This document shows, piece by piece, positions 45,101 to 57,100 of a DNA stretch of 64,000 bases. Origin of the DNA: Symsagittifera roscoffensis (lineage: Eukaryota; Xenacoelomorpha; Acoela; Convolutidae); the NCBI RefSeq assembly GCF_963678635.1, contig NC_087062.1, positions 80,826,751 through 80,890,750 on the forward strand, written 5' to 3'. Under the pieces are notes generated by a model. That model saw only the letters and a list, made by a program, of their open reading frames with translations, made no database searches and was not told the origin of the DNA. Within the stretch, counting starts at the first letter, position 1. Each line of letters begins with the position of its first letter. The position numbers and the translations under genes were made by a program.

Positions 45101-48100
45101 GTTTTTTCAAATAGCTTCAAGTTTCGAACTTTATAGAAAAAAATAAATGCCCTTGAAGCTCTGAGAATTTCAAGAACAATTTATGATTGGTGCTTTTTTA
45201 ATAAACTCAACTCAATTTGAGACACAGAGGCTAAGCGGAGCTTCGCAACATTTGCGCTGCAGAACACACATTGCGCTACAAAAGAGTGAACGAAAAAGAC
45301 AGAAGCAAATAAAAACTCTGAAAAAATAAAATGGAAAAATTACTTGAAAAAATACCTTGACAAAAAATTTTAAAAAATAATTTCAGTTATGATTAAAACA
45401 CTGCTTCGAAAAGTAATTAAAAAAATAAAAAATATCAAGGTTACATAAAAAAAATGGCGTTTAAAAATCAAAGTGATCCGACAAAAACTAAGACGAAAAC
45501 CCCGAATTCGAATAAAAACTAGCGTTTAACGCACCTTCGGTGCTTCGAAATTTTTCGACAACTAAGCAAAAACCACATATATTGGAAACAACATCTGCAC
45601 CTTTTAGTGTACTCTGACTGCACACAATAACAAACTTTCAATTTTTTTCAATTCCCATTTTAAAAGCGTCATCTCAAAAACTTAATGGGCCTCTGGAGAA
45701 ATTTGGAGGCCAGATTTGTAACCACTGAGAGTCCCTGAGAGCACCCTACTATAGGGTAAGGAATCCAAAATTTTGTGAACTTTTTTAAACCTAAGTTTCC
45801 CGGAAAAAAAATTTAAAAAAAACGTCTTATCTCAGAAACTTAAAGGATTTGAGCATTCATATTAAGAGGCAAGGTTTGAGACGCCTGGGTGAACGCTGAC
45901 AATAAGGTTGTATCTTCATCAAGCTGGTAGTTTCAAATTTTTTGAATTTCTATGTAGATAAGTTCTTATGGGAAATTTTGAAAAAATCAAAAAACGTCAC
46001 AGCTCGGAAACTAAAAGCAGTTGAGCAGTCGCGTTTATCATTTGCATGTGGCAAGATTTGCAACTCTTTAGAGTAACTAACCTGACAACACCGGACTATA
46101 GCGTTGGGAATTTCAAATTTCGAAAAAAAATAAATTTTAACTTTCTCAAAAAATCACAAAAAACGTCACATCTCGAAAACTACAAAGAATTGGGCAGTCA
46201 TATTTGGAGGCAAGATTCACAATCCTTGAGAGTACTCTGACAGGACCTAATTACAAGGTTGGGAATTTCAGATGTTCAAAGAATATTAGTAATTTAAGTT
46301 TTCTGAAAATTTATGAAAAAATCACAAAAAACTTCATATCTCAAAAACAACTAAAATTTGAGCAGTCACACTTGAAGGCAACATTCGCAACCTTTGAGAG
46401 TACTTTGACACGACCTAACTACAAGGTTGGGAATTTCAGATGTTTAAAGAATATTAGTAAACAGGGTTGGGAATTTCAGATTTTGCGAAAAAAAAATTAT
46501 GTAAGTTTTCTGAAATTTTTTTGAAAAAATCACAAAAAACGTCATATCTCGAAAACTACAAGGATTTGAACAGTCATATTTGGAGGCAAGATTTGTTAAT
46601 CCTTAGAGTACTCTGGCAGCACCCAACTACAAGGTTGGGAATTTCAAATTTGGAGAAATAATTAATTTAAATTTTCTGAAAATTTTTGAAAAATCACAAA
46701 AAACATCATATCTCGAAAACTACAAGGATTTGAGCAATCATATTTGGAGGCAAGATTCGCGATCCTTGATAGTACTCTGACAGTACCCAATTTCAGGGTT
46801 GGGAATGTCAGATTTAAAAAAAAATAATAACATTCAAGTTTTCTGAAAACTTTTGAAAAAATTACAAAAACCGTCATATCTCGAAAACTACAAGGATTTG
46901 AACAGTCATATTTGGAGGCAAGATTTGTACCGCCTTAGAGTTCTTTGACAGCGCCCAACTACAGGGTTGGGAACTTCGAGTTTTTTAATTTTTTTTGTTA
47001 TCTGAAATAATTTTTGAAAATGCTCAAAAATCGTCTTATCTCGTTAGCTAAAATAAAAAAAATGATTCGGGCATTCAAAATTGGAGGCTAAATTCGCAAC
47101 CCCTAATTCGATATTGGGCTGCTTAATTTAAACTCGGTAAAATAACCACTAAAATCAAATTGGAAAATCGAAAAAACTCTTAAACATTGCACTATACGAT
47201 AAAGCTTAAACATGCAAAAAAATTACGTTGAAAAAGCTTAAACATGGCGAGATAGTGAAGCCCGCATTTAAATATATAATAGATTGAATTTTTTTTGAAA
47301 AGATAATTACGTGAAAACGGCTTAAGAAAACGGTTTACGAAACTAATTACTTCTTAAGTGATAGTAGTGAAGATCCTACTTAAAAAGTGAAGATACTCAA
47401 TGCGTTATTCTGTGGGCAAGGTTGTTTACGGGAAAAAGTCTAGTACCGATTGTAATACCCTTGCTTATCGCTACGGTAAAAAGTGGCTCAATGAGTAAAT
47501 TTATAATTCCGCTGGAAAACATGATAATTAAATTCCATTTTCAAAATCCATTACATTTTTGTGCCTTTTACACTTGTGCTGTTCGTTAGTATATTTTAAC
47601 TTCTTCAAAGGAAATAAAGCGAACTTGAAAAGAAATCGAAAGACAAACCGCGAAAAGTCAACGCTGAGCGTGAACCAATTTTAAGGATTTTTCCTGAACA
47701 AAGATTTTAAAAAATGACCAAGAACTATATAAGAGTAATTACTACGTCCATTACTTTTTATAAAGGAGGTTTGATTGACACAGAGGCGAAGCTGTGTAAA
47801 ACAATGTAAAAAAAACAAGAAACTTTTTTATTTGAGTTTTTTTTTGTAAAAATCAACTCCTCACACACCATATTACCTGCAAAATGATAAATTTCGCTCC
47901 TAGCAAATAATGAATTATGGCAAATAAGCTTCCTTCAACAAATTTGGAACGAATTCAATTACCGATTAAATCTGCGCTTACGCATTAATAGCGCGAAATA
48001 TATCGCGCGTTAATTGTCCCAAATTGGCAAAACTTAAACCCCCCATAACTTTACGAAAAAAATCGCCGGTGAAATATCTTTCCAAGTTTGAGCTCAGGTC

Positions 48101-51100
48101 AAAACTTTTTGAATGATCAAAAATGGCTGGTTCAAGTCGATAGTTGTCTGAAGAAAAAAACCACCCCGAGCACAATTATTTCGCTACTTTCGTTACCAAA
48201 TTCGGAACAAAACTGCTCGTATCAGAGTAAATCCCTGAAAGTTCCGACTACCTTTTAAGTTCTATTGAGCAAAAAACAACATGAAAAAATTAAATGCAAT
48301 AAAATAAATTGAAAAGAAAAGTGAAATTTGCAATTTTTTGTGAAAATCATACCCCCGCACGCCATATTAAGTACAAAGTGATGAATTTCGCTCCTATTAA
48401 CAAATCGACTATGGCAAACAAGTTTCCTTCGAACAATTTGGAACGATTTATAACACGGATTGAATCTCCGCTTACGCGTTAATAGCGCGAAATGTATCGC
48501 GCGTTGATTGTCCCAAATTAGCCAAAATGTCAATCTTTAAACCTCCATAGTTTTTTTTCCCGAAAAATGATCACAGTTGGAAAAATCATTTCAAATTTAA
48601 GCTCAGGACAACAATACCTTTTGGCTCTTTTCCAGTTTCGCCCCCCTTTCAATTTCAATTTTGAAAAGTCTATTTAACGTTGTCACAATGCAATGAAAAT
48701 TGGCTTGGTGAACAAATCGACAACTGCGAACAGATTTGTTCTTCATACTTTACAGCGTAACATCACGCATTTAGGCGTAATGAAACGTAAAACAAACATA
48801 AAACTCGGTATTTTGAAAGGGGGAGACTGGAAAAGAGCCTACCTTTTGAATGACAAAAAGAATTCCGTCAATAATGGCTAGTTAAAAAGTCGAAATTTGT
48901 CTGAAGAAAAAAACCATCCCGAGCAAAATTATTCCGCTACTTTCGTTACCAAAGTCGGAACAAGAGTGCTCGTATCAAGGTGCAGATATGAAGGTTTCGA
49001 CTGCCTTGTAAGGCCTATGGAGCAATAAATAACATCAGAAAAAAATGATGCAAAAATTAAAATGAAAACAAAAATCAAAATGTGATTTTTTTTTTTGAAA
49101 ATCATACTTCCACACGCTATTTTAAGTACAAAGTGATGAATTTCGCTCTTAGTAACAAATGATTTACGGCAATAAGCTTACTTCAAACAATTTGGAACTA
49201 CTTTTAAAACGGATTGAATCTCCGCTTACGCGTTAATAGCGCGATAATTGTCCCAAATTAGCCAAAATGGCAAGCTTTAAACCTCCATAGTTTTACAAAA
49301 AAAAAGATCACAGTTGAAAAAATCTTCTCCAATTTAGGCTCAGGACAACAATACCTTTTGGCTCTTTTCCAGTCCCCACCGTTTCAATTTCAATTTTGAA
49401 AAGTCTATTTAACGTTGTCACAATGCAATGAAAATTGGCTTGGTGAACAAATCGACAACTGTGAACAGATTTGTTCTTCATACTTTACAGCGTAACATCA
49501 CGCATTTAGCCGTAATAATACGAAAAACAAACATAGAACTCGGTATTTTGAAAGGGGGAAACTGGAAAAGAGCCTAACTTTTGAATGGCAAATAAGCTTT
49601 CTTCAACCCATTTGGAACGATTTCTAAAACGGAAACAAATATCAGCTTAAGCGTTTATAACGCGAAATATATCGCGCGTTAATATTCCCAACTTGGCCAG
49701 ACTGGCAATCTTTGAACCTACATATCTTAACAAAAACAATGAAAGGTGAAAAATTTTTTCAATTTTAGGTTCAGGACTTCAATTCCTTTTGAAGGATAAT
49801 TTAAAAAATCCGTCAAAAATGGCTAGTTTAAAAAGTCGAAATTTGTCTGAAGAAAAAACCACCCCGAGCACAATTATTCCGCTACTTTCGTTACCAAATT
49901 CGGAACAAAACTGGTCGTATCAGAGTGAATCCCTGAAAGTTCCGACTGCCTTTTAAGTTCTATTGAGCAAAAAACATGAAAAAATTAAACGCAATAAAAT
50001 AAATTGAAAAGAAAAGTAAAATTTGCAATTTTTTGTGAAAATCATACCTCCACACGCCATACTAAGTACAAAATGATGAATTTCGCTCCTATTAACAAAT
50101 CGACTATGGCAAACCAGTTTCTTTCGAACAATTTGTAACGATTTATAACACGGATTGAATATCCGCTTACGCGTTAATAGCGCGAAATGTATCGCGCGTT
50201 GATTGTCCCAAATTAGCCAAAATGTCAATCTTTAAACCTCCATAGTTTTTTTTCCGAAAAATGATCACAGTTGGAAAAATCTTTTCAAATTTAAGCTCAG
50301 GACAACAATACGTTTTGGCTCTTTTCCAGTTCCTCCCCCTTTCAATTTTGAAAAGTCTATTTAACGTTGTCACAATGCAATGAAAATTGGCTTGGTGAAC
50401 AAATCGACAACTGCGAACAGATTTGTTCTTCATACTTTACAGCGTAACATCACGCATTTAGCCGTAATGACACGTAAAACAAACATAAAACTCGGTATTT
50501 TGAAAGGGGGGAGACTAAAAAAGAGCCTACCTTTTGAATGACAAAAAGAATTCCGTCAAAAATGGCTAGTTAAAAAGTCGAAATTTGTCTGAAGAAAAAA
50601 ACCACCCCGAGCAAAATTATTCCGCTACTTTCGTTACCAAAGTCGGAACAAGAGTGCTCGTATCAAGGTGCAGATCTGAAAGTTTCGATTGCCTTGTAAG
50701 GCCTATGGAGCAATAAATAACATCAGAAGAAATAGATGCAAAAATTAAAATGAAAAAAAAAAATCAAAATTTGAATTTTTTTTGAAAATCATACTTCCAC
50801 ACGCTATTTTAAGTACAAAGTGATGAATTTCGCTCTTAGTAACAAATTATTTACGGCAATAAGCTTACTTCAACCAATTTGGAACGACTTTTAAAACGGA
50901 TTGAATCTCCGCTTACGCGTTAATAGCGCGATAATTGTCCCAAATTAGCCAAAATGGCAAGCTTTAAACCTGCATAGTTTTACAAAAAAAAGATCAGTTG
51001 AAAAAATCTTCTCCAATTTGAGCTCAGGACAACAATACCTTTTGGCTCTTTTCCAGTCCCCCCCCCCCCCGTTTCAATTTCAATTTTGAAAAGTCTATTT

Positions 51101-54100
51101 AACGTTGTCACAATGCAATGAAAATTGGCTTGGTGAACAAATCGACAACTGTGAACAGATTTGTTCTTCATACTTTACAGCGTAACATCACGCATTTAGC
51201 GGTAATAATACGTAAAACAAACATAAAACTCGGTATTTTGAAAGGGTGAAACTGGAAAAGCCTAACTTTTGAATGGCAAATAAGCTTTCTTCAACCCATT
51301 TGGAACGATTTCTAAAACGGAAACAAATATCAGCTTAAGCGTTTATAACGCGAAATATATCGCGCGTTAATATTCCCAACTTGGCCAGACTGGCAATCTT
51401 TGAACCTACATATCTTAACAAAAACAATGAAAGGTGAAAAATTTTTTCAATTTTAGGTTCAGGACTTCAATTCCTTTTGAAGGATAATTTAAAAAATCCG
51501 TCAAAAATGGCTAGTTTAAAAAGTCGAAATTTGTCTGAAGAAAAAACCACCCCGAGCACAATTATTCCGCTACTTTCGTTACCAAATTCGGAACAAAACT
51601 GGTCGTATCAGAGTGAATCCCTGAAAGTTCCGACTGCCTTTTAAGTTCGATTGAGCAAAAAACATGAAAAAATTAAACGCAATAAAATAAATTGAAAAGA
51701 AAAGTAAAATTTGCAATTTTTTGTGAAAATCATACCTCCACACGCCATACTAAGTACAAAATGATGAATTTCGCTCCTATTAACAAATCGACTATGGCAA
51801 ACCAGTTTCTTTCGAACAATTTGTAACGATTTATAACACGGATTGAATATCCGCTTACGCGTTAATAGCGCGAAATGTATCGCGCGTTGATTGTCCCAAA
51901 TTAGCCAAAATGTCAATCTTTAAACCTCCATAGTTTTTTTTCCGAAAAATGATCACAGTTGGAAAAATCTTTTCAAATTTAAGCTCAGGACAACAATACG
52001 TTTTGGCTCTTTTCCAGTTCCTCCCCCTTTCAATTTTGAAAAGTCTATTTAACGTTGTCACAATGCAATGAAAATTGGCTTGGTGAACAAATCGACAACT
52101 GCGAACAGATTTGTTCTTCATACTTTACAGCGTAACATCACGCATTTAGCCGTAATGACACGTAAAACAAACATAAAACTCGGTATTTTGAAAGGGTGAA
52201 ACTGGAAAAGCCTAACTTTTGAATGGCAAATAAGCTTTCTTCAACCCATTTGGAACGATTTCTAAAACGGAAACAAATATCAGCTTAAGCGTTTATAACG
52301 CGAAATATATCGCGCGTTAATATTCCCAACTTGGCCAGACTGGCAATCTTTGAACCTACATATCTTAACAAAAACAATGAAAGGTGAAAAATTTTTTCAA
52401 TTTTAGGTTCAGGACTTCAATTCCTTTTGAAGGATAATTTAAAAAATCCGTCAAAAATGGCTAGTTTAAAAAGTCGAAATTTGTCTGAAGAAAAAACCAC
52501 CCCGAGCACAATTATTCCGCTACTTTCGTTACCAAATTCGGAACAAAACTGGTCGTATCAGAGTGAATCCCTGAAAGTTCCGACTGCCTTTTAAGTTCTA
52601 TTGAGCAAAAAACATGAAAAAATTAAATGCAATAAAATAAATTGAAAAGAAAAATTTGCAATTTTTTGTGAAACTCATACCCCCACACGCTATTTTAAGT
52701 ACAAAATGATGAATTTCGCTCCTATTAACAAATCGACTATGGCAAACAAAATTCCTTCGAACAATTTGGAACGATTTATAACACGGATTGAAAATCCGCT
52801 TACGCGTTAATAGCGCGAAATGTATCGCGCGTTGATTGTCCGAAATTAGCCAAAATGTCAATCTTTAAACCTCCATAGTATTTTTTCCGAAAAATGATCA
52901 CAGTTGGAAAAATCTTTCCAAACTTAAGCTCAGGACAACAATACGTTTTGGCTCTTTTCCAGTTCCCCCCTTTCAATTTTGAAAAGTCTATTTAACGTTG
53001 TCACAATGCAATGAAAATTGGCTTGGTGAACAAATCGACAACTGCGAACAGATTTGTTCTTCATAATTTACAGCGTAGAATCACGCATTTAGCCGTAATA
53101 ACACGTAAAACAAAAATAAAACTCGGTAATTTGATAGGGGGAAACTGGGAAAGAGCCTACCTTTTGAATGACAAAAAGAACTCCGTCAAAAATGGCTAGT
53201 TAAAAAGTCGAAATTTGCCTGAAGAAAAAAACCACCCCGAGCAAAATTATTCCGCTACTTTCCTTACCAAATTCGGAACAAAACTGCTCGTATCAGAGTG
53301 AATCCCTGAAAGTTCCGACTGCCTTTTAAGTTCTATTGATAAAAAAAAACATGAAAAAATTAAATGCAATAAAATAAATTGAAAAGAAAAGTAAAATTTG
53401 CAATTTTATGTGAAAATCATACCCCCACAAGCCATATTAAGTACAAAGTGATGAATTTCGCTCCTATTAACAAATCGACTATGGCAAACAAGTTTCCTTC
53501 GAACAATTTGGAATGATTTATAACACGGATTGAATCTCCGCTTACGCGTTAATAGCGCGAAATGTATCGCGCGTTGATTGTCCCAAATTAGCCAAAATGT
53601 CAACCTTCAAACCTCCATAGTTTTCCGAAAAATGATCACAGGTTGAAAAATCTTTTCAAATTTAAGCTCAGGACAACAATATCTTTTGAATGACAAAAAA
53701 ATTCCGTCAAAAATGGCTAGTTTAAAAGTCGAAACTTGTATGAAGAAAAAACCCACGCGAGCCCAAGTGTTCCGTTATTTTCGTTAGAAAAGCCGAACCA
53801 AGACTGCTCGTATCAGGGCGAAGCCCTAAATGATCCCACTGCCTTTTAAGGCATATGGAGCAATAAATAACATTAGAAAAAAATAATGCAAAAAAAATAA
53901 AAAGAAAACCAAAATTTGAGTTTTTTTAATATCATCACCCCACACGTCATATAACATGCAAAGTTATAGATTTCGCTCCTAGTAACAAATCAATTATCGC
54001 AATTAAGCTTCCTCTAACCAATTTGGAACGATTTCTTTGACGGATTAAAACGGAAACAAATATCAGCTTAAGCGTTTATAACGCGAAATATATCGCGCGT

Positions 54101-57100
54101 TAATAGCCCCAACTTGGCCGCAATGGCAAATTTTAAACATCCATAATTTTACAAAAAGGATGACAAGTGAAAAATCTTTTTAATCTTAGTCTCAGGACAA
54201 CAATAACTTTTGAATGATATTTTTAAAAATCCGTCAAAAATGGCTAGTTAAAAAGTCGAAATTTGTCTGAAGAAAAAACCCACCCCGAGCACAATTATTC
54301 CGCTACTTTCGTTATCAAAGACGGATCAAGGCTGCTTGTATCAGGTCGAAGCCCTAAATGTTCCCATTGCCTTTTAAGACCTATGAAGCAATAAATAAAA
54401 TTAGAAAAAATTGAATGCAAAAAAAATTTAAAAAAGAGTTTTTTTTTGTGAAAATCATACCCCCACAATCCATATTACGTACAAAATGATAAATTTCATT
54501 ACTAGTAACAAATAAATTACGGCAAATATGCTTTCTTCAACCAATTTGGAACGATTTCTATAACAGATTAAATCTCCGCTTACGCGGTAATAGTGCGAAT
54601 TATATCGCGCGTTAATAGTCCCAACTTGGCCAAAATGGCTATCTTTAAACCTTCACAAATTTACCAAAAAAATAATTTAAGGTGGAATATCTTTTCAAAC
54701 CTATGCATGACAATAAGTCCTTTTGAAGAAGAAGAAAATTCCGTCAAAGATTGGCTAGTTAAAATTCGAAATTTGTCTGAAGAAAAAAACTCACCTCGAG
54801 CACAAATGTTCCGTTATTTCCGTTACGAAAGTCGGAAAAAGACTGCTCGTATCAGGGCAAAACACTGAACTTTCCGACTGCCTTTTAAGATCTATGGAGC
54901 AAAAAATAATCTAATAAAATTGAATGCAATGAAATAAATTGAAAAAAAAAAATTTAAATTTGATTTTTTTTTGAAAATCACCCCCACACACGCCATATTA
55001 AGTACAAAACGATAAAATTCTCTCCTAGTAAACAATAAGCTTACGGCAAACAAGCTTTCTTCAACCCATTTGGAACGATTTCTAAAACGGAAATAAATAT
55101 CAGCTTAAGCGTTTATAACGCGAAATATATCGCGCGTTAATAGTAGCAACTTGGCCAAACTGGCAATCTTTGAACCTACATAACTTAACAAAAACGACGA
55201 AAGGTGAAAAATCTTTTCAATTTTAGGTTCACGACTTCAGTTCCTTTTGAAGAATACTTTAAAAAATCCGTCAAAAATGGCTAGTTTAAAAAGTCGAAGT
55301 TTGTCTGAAGAAAAAAAACCACCCAGAGCACAATTATTCCGCTACTTTCGTTACCAAAGTCGGAACAAGAGTGCTCGTATCAAGGTGCAGATCTGAAGGT
55401 TTCGAGTGCCTTTTAAGGCCTATGGAGCAATAAATAACATCAGAAAAAATTGATGCAAAAAAATAAAATGAAAAAAAAATCAAAATTTGAATTTTTTTTT
55501 GAAAATCATACTTCCACGCGCTATATTAAGAACAAAGTGATGAATTTCGCTCTTAGTAACAAATGATTTACGGCAATAAGCTTACTTCAACCAATTTGGA
55601 ACGATTTCTATAACAGATTAAATCTCCGCTTACGCGGTAATAGCGCGATAATTGTCCCAGATTAGCCAAAATGGCAAGCTTTAAACCTCCATAATTTTAC
55701 AAAAAAAAGATCACAGTTGGACAAAATATTTCAAATTTAAGCTCAGGATAACAAGTCCTTTTGAATGACAAAAAAATTCCGTCAAAAAAGGCTAGTTTAT
55801 AAGTTGAAATCTGTCTGAAGAAAAAACCCACGCCGAGCCCAAATGTTCCGTTATTTTCGTTAGAAATGTCGAAACAAGACTGCTCGTATCAGGGCGAAGT
55901 CCTAAACGTTCTCACTGCCTTTTAAGGCCTATGGAGCAATAAATAACATTAGAAAAAAAATGCAAAAAAAAAATAAAATGAAAAAAATCAAAATTTGAAT
56001 TTTTTTTTTGAAAATCATCCTTCCACACGCCATATTAAGCACAAAATGATAGATTTCGCTTTCATTGTTCCGACTTTCTTTTCGAAAGTCGAAACAATGA
56101 TAGTCTGTTTTAAAATCCTTAGCATTGGCTCTACTTTATAGCTGGTTATTGATTAAACTTTCAAAATGAACACATTTTACCGCAAAAAGATTTGAGACTT
56201 AGGTTCAAACAAAAGATAGTTCATACTATAACGCAAGCATTGCTTGTGTTATCAAATTATGCCAGGAAAATCTAAGCAAGATGTTTGTTTTAATGAACTA
56301 CCAACCTCAGAATCAGCAGGTTCGTTATTGAAAAAAGAATAACTTTCCAAAAACTGGCAAAATTTCAAGAATTGGACACGTTCTAAAGCCATATTTTTTT
56401 CAAAATTCAGTAGATAGCGGCTTGCGCACTTGAAATTTGTGTAACTGATTTTTTTTCCTTCTGTTAAACCTTCAATCTCTGATTTGGCAAGGTAGTTTTT
56501 AAGAAAAAAAAATAAAATCTTTCCAAAAAACACGCTTTGGGTTTTTAACCCAATAATTTGACCTCAAAAAAGCTCGTAGGAACAAATGCAGCATCTAATG
56601 TAGCCCTATTTGTCGTGATTCTGCTTCCAAACAAAAAATCAAAAAGTTATCTCAGTTTCGAGAACAACGGTTCTGAAAATTGTCTGTTTAAACTAAATTA
56701 GATGAAAGTTGATGAGAGGCTGACCTCCCTTCTACAATTTTCACGTTATTTTACTACTTACAGTTGAACGTTTATTGAGGAATTGTTACCTCTCCTTCTT
56801 GCACGTTTTTGTCGACTTCAGTTGTTTCTCACGTACAGATTACAGCAAACTTACGAATTTTTTTCAAGTATATAATTTTTTTGATTATTTCAAATTCTTT
56901 TCTTAAATATGTGGTCGGAACCTTATGAGGCACTTGAACAGCAACTGACTCTCCATTTTAAATTCAAGCGTATCTGCGCTCCCAATTGCAGCAAAAAAAC
57001 ACAAGAAGAATGGACTTATGATAGGCAGCTGTTCTAACTGATTAGATGTGGTGACGTTTCAAAAAAAAAGACTAGAAATAAGCAGATATAAGAGACAGTG

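Noticed and set aside
47978-53603. Repeated minus-strand frames of 60-92 codons ('[15 protein letters not shown]' type) as a gene family
   Set aside because: They occur only because the array units repeat. They start in the A-rich zone, carry no domain and drift like noncoding sequence.
47860-56095. CRISPR array
   Set aside because: Units are 420-750 bases, without short spacers, in animal DNA within an intron.
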